Assembly: GCF_020026305.1 (NCBI RefSeq)
Contig: NZ_CP075691.1
Location: forward strand, 496,001-560,000
DNA: 64,000 bases
From: Streptomyces sp. 135
GTDB lineage: Bacteria; Actinomycetota; Actinomycetes; Streptomycetales; Streptomycetaceae
Direction of reading: 5' to 3'
Below the pieces are notes generated by a model. That model did not search any database. It had not been told where the DNA came from and saw nothing but the letters and a program-made list of their open reading frames with translations. Numbering within the stretch: position 1 is the first letter of the stretch; each line of letters starts with the position of its first letter. Shown here piece after piece: positions 35,192 to 44,372 of the stretch. Position numbers and translations under genes: made by a program.

Positions 35192-35584
35192 TCACAGGCT
35201 CCACTCACGCAGCCGCTCGGCGATCGCCTCCACGCTCGCACCCCCGTCCTTCACCAGCCGCGCCAGGTCACGCACCTGTTCGGGCGAGGTGACCACCTTC
35301 ATGCCGCTGGCGACGAGATAGGCGTACGCGACGGAGGCGGCGAAGAGGGCGTTGGAACGTTCCAGCGCGGGCAGGTGCAGCAGCAGTTGCAGGAGCGCCG
35401 CGGCCCGGTCGTGCGGGGTCTCGTAGACGGGCATGCCGAATATCTCCGCCTCGTGCCGGCTGATGGCGGCGACGAGCGCTCCCCAGTCGGTGACCTGGGG
35501 GTCTCCGGGCGTCTTGTGTTCGGCGATCATCAGGAGCCAGGCAAGATCGATTCTCAGGTCCAACGGCTCAACGACGACCTTCAC
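35192..35584 (-). CDS. Fic/Doc-like toxin component with degenerate active site
   Basis: A 130-residue protein: IDLAWLLMIAEHKTPGDPQVTDWGALVAAI, HEAEIFGMPVYETPHDRAA, LLHLPALERSNALFAASVAYAYL, VTSPEQVRDLARLV. The order of helices matches Doc toxins, but where the family has HPFxxGN(K/G)R this protein has H-L-P-A-L-E-R-S-N-A, keeping only the His and Asn. AMPylation or phosphorylation activity is therefore doubtful, or the chemistry differs. Its GTG start overlaps the RHH-like antitoxin end by 17 bp, the usual two-gene toxin-antitoxin layout. Confidence 0.7.
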   Translation of the reverse strand: MKVVVEPLDLRIDLAWLLMIAEHKTPGDPQVTDWGALVAAISRHEAEIFGMPVYETPHDRAAALLQLLLHLPALERSNALFAASVAYAYLVASGMKVVTSPEQVRDLARLVKDGGASVEAIAERLREWSL

Positions 35585-35837
35585 CGAGCGGCAGCGCCGC
35601 CTCGCGGAGCGGACGGGTGCCTTCGCGCTCCGTCCCGAACTCCTCGGCGAACACGGACTCGTACTGCTTCATGAAGTCGGCGGCCGCTTCGACGAACGTG
35701 CGGCCGATTTCCCCGGCGTCCTGCTTCACGAGTTCCTCGATGTAGCGGTTCACGCTCATGCCTCGGGCCAGGGCACGCTCCCGCGCGGCTCGGGCGGTGT
35801 CCTCGTCCACTCGCACGTTCAGCTGAGTCTTCGCCAT
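35568..35837 (-). CDS. Ribbon-helix-helix-type antitoxin
   Basis: An 89-residue protein. The N-terminal KTQLNVRVDEDTARAARERALARGMSVNRYIEELVKQD is a ribbon-helix-helix DNA-binding domain; the acidic C-terminal part (FMKQYESVFAEEFGTERE) would contact the toxin. It is the first gene of the pair. GGA precedes the ATG at 35837, and repeated GCTAGCGC boxes lie upstream, as expected for autorepression. Confidence 0.85.
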   Translation of the reverse strand: MAKTQLNVRVDEDTARAARERALARGMSVNRYIEELVKQDAGEIGRTFVEAAADFMKQYESVFAEEFGTEREGTRPLREAALPLGEGRR

Positions 35838-35845
35838 TCCTTCAA

Positions 35846-35867
35846 GCTAGCGCCGGTGTGCTAGCGC
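35846..35867. promoter_or_regulatory. Paired GCTAGCGC boxes, antitoxin operator candidate
   Basis: GCTAGCGC occurs at 35846-35853 and 35860-35867, exactly 14 bp apart, nine bp before the antitoxin start. GCTAGC is itself palindromic. RHH antitoxins bind tandem short boxes over their own promoter. Confidence 0.5.
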
Positions 35868-36001
35868 GACAAGGGCCCCCGGACCGTGCCCCTTACATGC
35901 GTCTGCGGGCCCGACTTCGGGGGGATACCGCGGGCTCAGACCGTCCCACTACTCTCGGCGCACACACGGGAGTCGGAACGGCCACAACCCAGGAGGCGGC
36001 C

Positions 36002-36835
36002 TTGCCCATACCTGATTCGGCACCGTTCACCGGCCGTTCCGGGGCCGCCGGGACTGCCGCGCGCGCCCGGGGTCTGACCAAGGCGTACGGCTCGGGCGAG
36101 ACGACCGTGCTCGCCCTCGACTCGGTCGACGTGGACATCGCGCGCGAGCGCTTCACGGCCGTCATGGGCCCCTCCGGGTCGGGGAAGTCCACGCTGATGC
36201 ACTGCCTGGCCGGGCTGGACAGCGTCTCCGCGGGCCAGGTGTGGCTCGGCGACACGGAGATCACGGGCCTCAAGGAGCGGGAACTGACCCGGCTGCGGCG
36301 CGACCGCATCGGGTTCATGTTCCAGTCGTTCAACCTCATCCCCACGCTCAACGCCCTGGAGAACATGACGCTCCCGATGGACATCGCGGGCCAGCGGCCG
36401 GACCACGCGTGGCTGGAGCACGTGATCGACACGCTGGGGCTGCGGGACCGGCTGAAGCACCGCCCCTCGCAGCTGTCCGGCGGGCAGCAGCAGCGGGTGG
36501 CGTGTGCGCGGGCGCTGGCGTCGAAGCCCGAGCTGATCTTCGCCGACGAGCCGACGGGCAACCTCGACTCGCGGGCGGGTCTGGAGGTGCTCGGCTTCCT
36601 GCGCGACGCGGTCGACCAGCTCGGTCAGACCGTCGTCATGGTGACCCATGACCCCGGCGCCGCCGCCCACTCCGACCTGGTCCTCTTCCTCGCCGACGGC
36701 CGGATCGTGGACGACATGGAGCGCCCGACGGCGGACGCGGTGCTGGAACGGATGAAGCGGTTCGACGCCATGCACGCGACGGCGCCGCCGGGCGCACCGG
36801 GCGGCCACTCCGACAGCGCGTCCGAGCAGAGCTGA
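36002..36835 (+). CDS. ABC transporter ATP-binding protein, MacB/LolD type
   Basis: A 277-residue ABC ATPase. GPSGSGKST is Walker A, MFQSFNLIPTLNALENM the Q-loop, LSGGQQQRVACARAL the signature, LIFADEPTGNLDS Walker B with D-loop, and VTHDP the switch His. The LNP...NL-type Q-loop and ADEPTGNLDS are typical of partners of FtsX/MacB permeases. I chose TTG 36002, five bases after AGGAGG; the reading frame extends upstream without signal. The permease gene follows after 13 bp. Confidence 0.92.
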   Translation: MPIPDSAPFTGRSGAAGTAARARGLTKAYGSGETTVLALDSVDVDIARERFTAVMGPSGSGKSTLMHCLAGLDSVSAGQVWLGDTEITGLKERELTRLRRDRIGFMFQSFNLIPTLNALENMTLPMDIAGQRPDHAWLEHVIDTLGLRDRLKHRPSQLSGGQQQRVACARALASKPELIFADEPTGNLDSRAGLEVLGFLRDAVDQLGQTVVMVTHDPGAAAHSDLVLFLADGRIVDDMERPTADAVLERMKRFDAMHATAPPGAPGGHSDSASEQS

Positions 36836-36848
36836 ACCGGCGGCCGCG

Positions 36849-39413
36849 GTGCTGAAGGCGACGCTCAGGAGCTTCCTCGCACACAAGGGCCGGCTCGTGC
36901 TCTCCGCTCTGGCCGTCGTCCTCTCGGTGGCGTTCGTCGCGGGCAGTCTGATCTTCTCGGACACGGTGACGCGTACGTTCGACCGGCTGTTCGCCTCCAC
37001 CTCCGCCGACGTGACGGTCAGGCCGAAGGAGGACCTCGACGAGTCGGTGCCCTCCGGGCGTACGCCGACCGTGCCCGCGAGCCTGAAGGAGCGGGTGGCG
37101 GGGGTCGAGGGGGTCGCGGACACCCACATCGACGCGTCCGTCGAGAACATCACCGTCGTCGACCGCGACAACGAATCGGTCGGCCCGACCACCGGCGCGC
37201 CGACCATCGCCACCAACTGGTACCCCACCGACCGCAGCCCCGTGGAGCTGACCTCGGGGCATGCGCCGCGCGGTGCGGGCCAGGCGATGCTGGACGCGGA
37301 CACGGCCGACAAGAAGGGCGTGGAACTCGGCGACACCCTGACCGTCCTCGCCCGCCCCGGCTCGTTCGAGGTGGAGATCGTCGGCATCGCCACGTTCACC
37401 ACCACCAACCCGGGCGCCGCGCTGGTCTTCCTGGACACCCCGACCGCGCAGCGCGAACTGCTCGGCGCCACGGACGCGGCGACGAGCATCTCCGTGACCG
37501 CCGCCCCTGGCGTCGACGACGACACGCTGAAGCGCCGCATCGCCGCCGAGGTCGGCGGGGGCTACGAGCTGGAGACCGCCGACGAACAGGCCGAGTCCGC
37601 CGCGGCCTCGCTCGGCGGCTTCCTGGACGTCATCAAGTACGTGATGCTCGGCTTCGCCGGTGTCGCCGTGCTCGTCGGCATCTTCCTGATCGTCAACACG
37701 TTCTCGATGCTGATCGCCCAGCGCACCCGTGAGCTGGGCCTGCTGCGTGCGCTGGGCGCCGACCGCAGGCAGGTGCGCCGCTCCGTGCTCTTCGAGGCGC
37801 TGCTGCTCGGCCTGGTCGGCTCGACGCTGGGGCTGGCCGCCGGCATCGGTCTGGCCCTCGGTCTCATCGAGCTGATGGGCCTGCTCGGGATGAACCTGAA
37901 GTCCACGGAGATGGTCCTCAAGTGGGTGACCCCCGTGGCGTCCTACGTCGTCGGGGTCGGCGTCACGTTCGTCGCGGCGTATCTCCCGGCGCGCAGGGCC
38001 GCGCACGTCTCGCCGATGGCGGCGCTCGCGGACGCCGAGATCGCCGGCGTGGGGCGGCCGTTGAAGATGCGGGCCGTGGCCGGTTCCGTCGTCGCGCTGG
38101 CCGGGGCGGCGGCCCTGGTGGGCTGCGCGGTTGCCGACCGGACCTCCTCGGCGGCGTCGCTCCTCGGGCTCGGCATCGTCCTGACCCTGGTCGCCACCGT
38201 CATCGCGGGACCGCTCCTGGTGCGCCCGGTGATCCGGGTGCTCGGCGGGGCGTTCCCCGCGCTCTTCGGTCCGGTCGGCCGGATGAGCCAGCGCAACGCC
38301 CTGCGCAACCCGCGCCGCACGGGTGCCACGGCGGCCGCCCTGATGGTGGGGCTCGCGCTGGTCGGCGGCCTCTCGGTGGCGAGTGCGTCGATGACCGAGT
38401 CGTTCGACCGGCAGATCGACGAGACGCTCGGCGCCGACTTCGTCGTACAGAACGCCAACTTCATGCCCTTCTCACCGGAGATCACGGCGAAGATCGAGGA
38501 CACCGGCGGCGCGGGCCTCGTCGTGCGCCAGCGCTTCACCCCCGTCGAGCTGGCGCTCCCCGACGGCGAGAAGGTCGAGTCGACCGCGGCGGGCTACGAC
38601 CCGCGGCTCGACGACGTCGCCGACATCACGTACGCCGAGGGGAGTTCGCGAGCCGCACTCGCGGCCGGCCACATCGGCATGGACAAGGACTTCGCGCACG
38701 AGCACGGGGTGCGCGTCGGCGACGTGCTGGCGACGACGTTCCCCGGCGGCCGGGAGGCGAAGCTGACGGTGGGGGCCTTCACCGATCAGGGCTCTCCCGA
38801 GGGCTTCGGTATCGAGGGAGGGCTCTTCCTCGGGCTGAAGACGGTCGAGAAGTACGTGCCGGACGGGCAGGACTCGGCGGTCTACGTCAACGCGGCCTCC
38901 GGCACGGACGCGGACGCGCTGCGCGCGCGGCTGGAGAAGGCCCTCGATCCGTATCCGCAGGTGCAGGTGCGCGACCAGGCCGACTACAAGGAGCTGATAC
39001 GGCAGCAGATCGCCGTGATGCTCTACCTCGTCTACGCGCTGCTCGGTCTCGCGATCGTCATCGCGGTGCTGGGCGTCGTCAACACACTGGCGCTGTCGGT
39101 GGTGGAGCGCACCCGCGAGATCGGGCTGCTGCGCGCCATCGGGCTCGGGCGGCGTCAGCTGCGCCGGATGATCCGCCTGGAGTCGGTGGTGATCGCGGTG
39201 TTCGGGGCGCTCCTCGGGCTCGCGCTCGGCCTGGTCTGGGGTGTCGCCGTGCAACAGGTACTCGCGCTCCAGGGCATGCAGGAGCTCGCGTTCCCCTGGA
39301 CGACGATCGTCGCCGTGGTGATCGGCTCGGTGGTCGTGGGCCTCGCCGCGGCGCTGCTGCCCGCCCTGCGGGCCTCCCGCATGAATGTACTGGCGGCCAT
39401 CGCGCACGAGTGA
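36849..39413 (+). CDS. ABC transporter permease, FtsX/MacB type with two FtsX domains
   Basis: An 854-residue permease. An N-terminal helix and MacB_PCD periplasmic domain are followed by three helices (FtsX domain 1, about residues 260-395, with RELGLLRALGADRRQVRR), then a second set: helices near residues 405-460, another extracytoplasmic domain and three final helices with REIGLLRAIGLGRRQLRR. The doubled architecture is common in actinobacterial lipoprotein/peptide exporters that use mechanical force. GTG start. It forms a complete transporter with the ATPase before it; substrate unknown. Confidence 0.92.
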   Translation: MLKATLRSFLAHKGRLVLSALAVVLSVAFVAGSLIFSDTVTRTFDRLFASTSADVTVRPKEDLDESVPSGRTPTVPASLKERVAGVEGVADTHIDASVENITVVDRDNESVGPTTGAPTIATNWYPTDRSPVELTSGHAPRGAGQAMLDADTADKKGVELGDTLTVLARPGSFEVEIVGIATFTTTNPGAALVFLDTPTAQRELLGATDAATSISVTAAPGVDDDTLKRRIAAEVGGGYELETADEQAESAAASLGGFLDVIKYVMLGFAGVAVLVGIFLIVNTFSMLIAQRTRELGLLRALGADRRQVRRSVLFEALLLGLVGSTLGLAAGIGLALGLIELMGLLGMNLKSTEMVLKWVTPVASYVVGVGVTFVAAYLPARRAAHVSPMAALADAEIAGVGRPLKMRAVAGSVVALAGAAALVGCAVADRTSSAASLLGLGIVLTLVATVIAGPLLVRPVIRVLGGAFPALFGPVGRMSQRNALRNPRRTGATAAALMVGLALVGGLSVASASMTESFDRQIDETLGADFVVQNANFMPFSPEITAKIEDTGGAGLVVRQRFTPVELALPDGEKVESTAAGYDPRLDDVADITYAEGSSRAALAAGHIGMDKDFAHEHGVRVGDVLATTFPGGREAKLTVGAFTDQGSPEGFGIEGGLFLGLKTVEKYVPDGQDSAVYVNAASGTDADALRARLEKALDPYPQVQVRDQADYKELIRQQIAVMLYLVYALLGLAIVIAVLGVVNTLALSVVERTREIGLLRAIGLGRRQLRRMIRLESVVIAVFGALLGLALGLVWGVAVQQVLALQGMQELAFPWTTIVAVVIGSVVVGLAAALLPALRASRMNVLAAIAHE

Positions 39414-39462
39414 TGGACTGGGGCACTCGGTACGCCAATTCGCCTGCCCAGGAGGAGAATTC

Positions 39463-40353
39463 ATGGCCCGGCCGTTCCGTTTCGGCGTCAACATGATGAC
39501 CCCGTCGGCGGGGGTCGCATGGCGCGATAAGTGCCGCAGAGCCGAAGCGCTCGGCTACGACGTGATCCTCGTCCCCGACCATCTCGGCATGCCCGCGCCG
39601 TTTCCCGCGGTCGTGGCCGCCGCCGAGGCCACCGAGCGGCCGCGCGTCGGCACGTTCGTCCTGAACGCCGGCTTCTGGAACCCCGCGCTGCTCGCCCGGG
39701 AGGTGGCCACGGCGGACGCGCTGACCGGCGGCCGCCTCGAACTGGGCCTCGGCACGGGTTATGTGCAGGCGGAGCACGACGCCGCCGGGCTGCCGTGGGG
39801 TTCGCCCGGTGAGCGGGTGGACCATCTGCGGCGCACCGTCGAGGAGCTGGACAAGCTCCTCGGCTCCGAGGAGCACCAGCCGCAGCCGGTGCAGAGGCCC
39901 CGGCCGCCGCTCCTGATCGGCGGCAACGGCGACCGCATGCTGGAGCTCACCGCCGAGCACGCCGACATCGCGGCGTTCACCGGGGCCAAGGCGGTCCCGG
40001 GCGACACCGGCGGCAAGATGCTCCACCTCACGCCCGAGGAGCTGGACGAGCGGGTCGCCGCCTACCGGCGGTTCGCCGCGGGCCGCTCCACGCCGGCCGA
40101 GCTGAACCTGCTGATCCAGCTGGTCGAGGTGACGGACGACCGCCGGGCGGCGATTCGGCCGGTCCTCGAGTACGTCCCGCACCTCACCGAGGACGCCGCG
40201 CTCGCCCTGCCGCTCCTGCTGGTCGGCACGGTCCGGCAGATCGCCGAGCAGCTGCGCGCCCAACGGGAGCGGTACGGCTTCTCGTACTTCACCGTCCTGG
40301 AGCCGTACTTCGAGGCGTTCGGCCCGGTCATCGAGGAGCTGAGCGGCAGCTGA
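39463..40353 (+). CDS. LLM class F420-dependent oxidoreductase
   Basis: A 296-residue TIM-barrel protein of the luciferase-like monooxygenase superfamily: FRFGVNMMTPS, YDVILVPDHLG, GRLELGLGTGYVQAEHDAAGL, RPPLLIGGNGDRMLEL, YFTVLEPYFEAF. Actinobacterial members mostly use F420, but FMN is possible. GGAGGAG lies before the ATG at 39463. It is in the same direction as the ABC permease, 49 bp after it. Substrate unknown. Confidence 0.9.
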   Translation: MARPFRFGVNMMTPSAGVAWRDKCRRAEALGYDVILVPDHLGMPAPFPAVVAAAEATERPRVGTFVLNAGFWNPALLAREVATADALTGGRLELGLGTGYVQAEHDAAGLPWGSPGERVDHLRRTVEELDKLLGSEEHQPQPVQRPRPPLLIGGNGDRMLELTAEHADIAAFTGAKAVPGDTGGKMLHLTPEELDERVAAYRRFAAGRSTPAELNLLIQLVEVTDDRRAAIRPVLEYVPHLTEDAALALPLLLVGTVRQIAEQLRAQRERYGFSYFTVLEPYFEAFGPVIEELSGS

Positions 40354-40423
40354 CGCGCCCCCCGACCGTCCGCATCCTGGAAATCTCCGGCCGCACACCG
40401 CGGCCCGGTGATGAGATGGACCC

Positions 40424-40849
40424 ATGGACGATCTTCGGATACGGGCCGCGGCGCCCGAGGACCTGGACGCGGTGCTCGCCTTCTGGAAGGTGGCCGCCGA
40501 GGGCACGAGCATCAGCGACGACAGCACCGGCGTGGAGCGGCTGGTCGCGCGCGACCCCGAGGCGCTGATCCTCGCCGAGCGCGGCGGCCACCTCGCGGGC
40601 ACGGTCATCGCGGGCTTCGACGGCTGGCGCTGCCACCTCTACCGCCTCGCCGTCCACCCGGACCACCGCCGCCAGGGCGTGGGGTCGGCGCTGCTGGCCG
40701 CCGCGGAGGAGCGTTTCGTACGCCTCGGGGGGCGACGCGGCGACGCGATGGTCCTGGACCGCAACGACCTCGCCCACCACACCTGGCGCGCGGCGGGATA
40801 TGCCCCCGAACCGCAGTGGAGCCGGTGGGTGAAGCCCCTCACGGACTGA
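40424..40849 (+). CDS. GNAT family N-acetyltransferase
   Basis: A 141-residue acetyltransferase: IRAAAPEDLDAVLAFWK at the start, YRLAVHPDHRRQGVGSALL as the acetyl-CoA loop (R-R-Q-G-V-G), and NDLAHHTWRAAGYAPE as the C-terminal motif. Family length is normal. Substrate unknown. Confidence 0.9.
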   Translation: MDDLRIRAAAPEDLDAVLAFWKVAAEGTSISDDSTGVERLVARDPEALILAERGGHLAGTVIAGFDGWRCHLYRLAVHPDHRRQGVGSALLAAAEERFVRLGGRRGDAMVLDRNDLAHHTWRAAGYAPEPQWSRWVKPLTD

Positions 40850-40904
40850 GTCCGCCGTGCGTCCCGGCAGTGGTTCCACAGCGCCTTTGCTGATCCTTTA
40901 CCAT

Positions 40905-40955
40905 GGACGCACTATTCGTATCCGAATGAAAGGTGTGAGCGTCCGCCCATGGGCG
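40905..40955 (+). promoter_or_regulatory. Leader or operator with nested inverted repeats
   Basis: Before the transporter pair, GGACGC (40905-40910) pairs with GCGTCC (40939-40944) around a perfect hairpin ATTCG-TATC-CGAAT (40914-40927); directly after is the 12-bp palindrome CGCCCATGGGCG (40944-40955). The set may fold in RNA as a cis-regulatory leader, or ATTCGTATCCGAAT may be a protein-binding site. It matches no riboswitch family I know. Confidence 0.4.
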
Positions 40956-41022
40956 AGCCTCCTAGTACCCGACATCGCGCATTCCTTCCGCCCCTGCCCG
41001 ATCATGGGACGGAGGTGACCCG

Positions 41023-42354
41023 ATGACCGAAGTGCTCCTGCTCCTCGTGGCGGTGCTGCTCTGTGTGGCCTGCGGTGTCTTCGTCGCGGCGGAGTTCTCC
41101 CTCACGACGGTCGAGCGCAGCGAGCTCGAGCGGGCGGTGGAACGCGGCGAGCGCGGCGCCGCCGGCGCCCTCAAGGCCGTCAAGAACCTCACCTTCCAGC
41201 TCTCCGGCGCCCAGCTCGGCATCACGGTCACCAACCTGGTGGTCGGCATGCTCTCCGAGCCGTCCATCGCCAAGCTGATCTCCGGCCCGCTGCGCGACCT
41301 GGGCCTGCCCCGCTCGGCGGCGTCCTCGGTGGCCCTGGTCATCGGCACGGCGCTGTCGACGGTGTTCCTGATGGTCATCGGCGAGCTGGTCCCCAAGAAC
41401 TGGGCGATCTCCTCACCGCTCGCCATCGCCAAGCGGGTGGCGACGCCGCAGCGGCTGTTCAGCGCCGCGTTCCGGCCGTTCATCGCGCATCTCAACAACA
41501 CCGCGAACCGTTCCGTACGCCGCTTCGGCCTGGAGCCCGCCGAGGAGCTCGCCTCCGCGCGCGGCCCCAAGGAGCTGATCGCGCTGGCCCGGCACTCCGC
41601 CAGGGAAGGCGCGCTGGAGGCGGACACCGCGGAGCTGTTCGTGCGCACGCTGAACCTCGCCGACCTCAGCGCGGAGAACGTGATGACGCCGCGCGTCCAG
41701 GTCATGGCCCTCGAAACGCACGCCACCTGCGAGGACGTCGCGAACGCCACGCGCGCGACCGGCCTGTCCCGCTTCCCCGTCTACCGCGGCAACCTCGACA
41801 CGGTCGTCGGCGTCGCCCACATCAAGGACGTGCTCGCCGTGCCCGCCGAGCGCAGGCCACGGGTGTCCGTCGCCGAACTGATGCGGGAGCCCCTGCTCGT
41901 CCCGGAGTCGCTGACCGTCGACCGCCTTCTCGACCGGCTCTCCGGCAAGCGCACGATGGCCGTGGTCATCGACGAGTACGGCGGCACCGCCGGAGTCGCC
42001 ACCCTGGAGGACATCGTCGAGGAGGTCGTCGGCGAGGTGCGCGACGAGCACGACCCGCACGAGACGCCCGACATCGCCCTCACGGGCACGGACGACCACG
42101 GCAGGACGCTCTACTCCGCCGACGGCGCCGCGCGCACCGACCAGCTCGCGCGGGTCGGCCTGCGGGCCCCCGAGGGGCCCTACGAGACGCTCGCCGGACT
42201 CGTCGCGACCGCGCTGGGCCGCATTCCGGCCGTCGGCGACAGCGTCGAGGTCGGCGGCTGGCGCCTGGACGTCACGGACGCCACAGGGCGCCGCGCCGCG
42301 CGCGTACTGCTGCACGCCCCGCTGACCGAGAACGAGGCGGAGGACGCCCGATGA
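41023..42354 (+). CDS. CNNM/CorC-type transporter (DUF21-CBS-CorC_HlyC), first copy
   Basis: A 443-residue membrane protein, often called hemolysin-like. DUF21 domain with three to four helices (residues about 1-190; AAEFSLTTVERSELE, SGAQLGITVTNLVVGML, IGELVPKNWAI), then two CBS domains (NVMTPRVQVMAL, VVIDEYGGTAGVATLEDIVEEVVGEV), then a C-terminal CorC_HlyC domain. Homologues export or sense Mg2+/Co2+. GGAGG precedes the ATG. The next gene overlaps by four bases (ATGA), so the two proteins may form a heteromer. Confidence 0.92.
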   Translation: MTEVLLLLVAVLLCVACGVFVAAEFSLTTVERSELERAVERGERGAAGALKAVKNLTFQLSGAQLGITVTNLVVGMLSEPSIAKLISGPLRDLGLPRSAASSVALVIGTALSTVFLMVIGELVPKNWAISSPLAIAKRVATPQRLFSAAFRPFIAHLNNTANRSVRRFGLEPAEELASARGPKELIALARHSAREGALEADTAELFVRTLNLADLSAENVMTPRVQVMALETHATCEDVANATRATGLSRFPVYRGNLDTVVGVAHIKDVLAVPAERRPRVSVAELMREPLLVPESLTVDRLLDRLSGKRTMAVVIDEYGGTAGVATLEDIVEEVVGEVRDEHDPHETPDIALTGTDDHGRTLYSADGAARTDQLARVGLRAPEGPYETLAGLVATALGRIPAVGDSVEVGGWRLDVTDATGRRAARVLLHAPLTENEAEDAR

Positions 42355-43364
42355 CCGCCATCCAGTTGCTGATCGGTTTCGCGACCCTCGTGGTCAACGC
42401 CTTCTTCGTGGGCGCCGAGTTCGCCCTCATCTCCGTACGCCGCAGCCAGATAGAACCCCGCGCGGAGGAAGGCGACCGCCGCGCCAAGAGCGTGATGTGG
42501 GGCCTGAAGCACGTGTCGGCGCTGCTGGCGGCGGCGCAGCTCGGCATCACGCTCTGCACGCTCGTCCTCGGTGTCGTCGCGGAGCCCGCGATCGCGCATC
42601 TCCTGGAGCCCGTGTTCGACGGGGTGGGGGTGCCGCACGGTCTGGTCCACCCCATCTCGTTCGTCATCGCGCTGACCCTGGCGACGTATCTGCACATGCT
42701 GCTCGGCGAGATGATCCCCAAGAACATCGCGCTCGCCGAGCCGGTGCGCACCGCGCTGCTCCTCGGGCCGCCGCTGGTGGCGCTCGCACGCGCGCTGCGG
42801 CCGGTGATCTTCGCGATCAACGCGTTCGCCAACGGCCTGCTGAAGCTGTTGCGGGTCGAGGTCAAGAACGAGGTCTCGGCGAGCTTCTCGGACGACGACC
42901 TCGCCCGCATGGTGAAGGACTCCGGTGACGCGGGCCTGATCGACGACCGCGCGCAGGAGCGGCTGCACGACGCGCTGGAGCTCGGCCGTCGGCCGGTCAG
43001 GGACGTCGTCCTGCCGCTGGAGGACGTGGTCTACGCGCGCGTGGGCGTCACCCCGGAGCAGTTGGAGAGCCTCTCGGCCGAGTCCGGGTTCTCCCGCTTC
43101 CCCGTCGTCGACGACGGCCGTCGCATCGTCGGCTACCTGCACGTCAAGGACGCCCTGGACCGGGCGCCGCGGGACCTGCCGTTCCGGGTGCCGGACATGC
43201 GGAAGATCGCCCAGGTGCGCGAGACCACACCGCTGGACGACGTGCTGACCGCGATGCGGGGCAGCCGTACGCATGTGGCGGCGGTGCTCGGCTCCGACGG
43301 CAGGCTCGCCGGGATGGTCACGATGGAGGACGTGCTGCGGGAGCTGTTCGGCCAGCCCGTGTGA
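42351..43364 (+). CDS. CNNM/CorC-type transporter, second copy without CorC domain
   Basis: A 337-residue paralogue of the preceding gene: DUF21 (FVGAEFALISVRRSQIE, AAAQLGITLCTLVLGVV, LGEMIPKNIALAEP) and two CBS domains (VVLPLEDVVYARV, VTMEDVLRELFG), but it stops after the CBS pair and lacks the C-terminal CorC_HlyC domain. Start ATGA overlaps the upstream stop. A strong terminator follows. Confidence 0.92.
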   Translation: MTAIQLLIGFATLVVNAFFVGAEFALISVRRSQIEPRAEEGDRRAKSVMWGLKHVSALLAAAQLGITLCTLVLGVVAEPAIAHLLEPVFDGVGVPHGLVHPISFVIALTLATYLHMLLGEMIPKNIALAEPVRTALLLGPPLVALARALRPVIFAINAFANGLLKLLRVEVKNEVSASFSDDDLARMVKDSGDAGLIDDRAQERLHDALELGRRPVRDVVLPLEDVVYARVGVTPEQLESLSAESGFSRFPVVDDGRRIVGYLHVKDALDRAPRDLPFRVPDMRKIAQVRETTPLDDVLTAMRGSRTHVAAVLGSDGRLAGMVTMEDVLRELFGQPV

Positions 43365-43449
43365 CCGTCGTGGGCCTACCCCGCCTCGGCCCGGCCCGCC
43401 CCGCCCGGCTTCCGGGAGCGGCGGATCGTGCCGGAGCGGGCTGTTCCGT

Positions 43450-43476
43450 GAGGCCGGGGCCCTTCGCCCCGGCCTC
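43450..43476. terminator. Bidirectional terminator
   Basis: GAGGCCGGGGC (43450-43460) and GCCCCGGCCTC (43466-43476) form a perfect 11-bp stem with a five-base CCTTC loop, between the convergent transporter operon and the SDR gene. Confidence 0.8.
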
Positions 43477-43498
43477 GGCGGCGCCGACCGCGGCTCTC

Positions 43499-44290
<792 letters not shown>

Positions 44291-44372
44291 CAACCGCTTC
44301 CCTTCATAAAGCGAGATGCCTGGCCCGAGATTCCTGATACGAGATCGAGTCCGCTGGGGTTCAGCGCAGAAG

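Noticed and set aside
40850..41022. M-box or yybP-ykoY riboswitch before the CNNM genes
   Set aside because: GAGCCTCCTAGTA looks superficially like an M-box core, but the conserved surrounding helices and order are absent.
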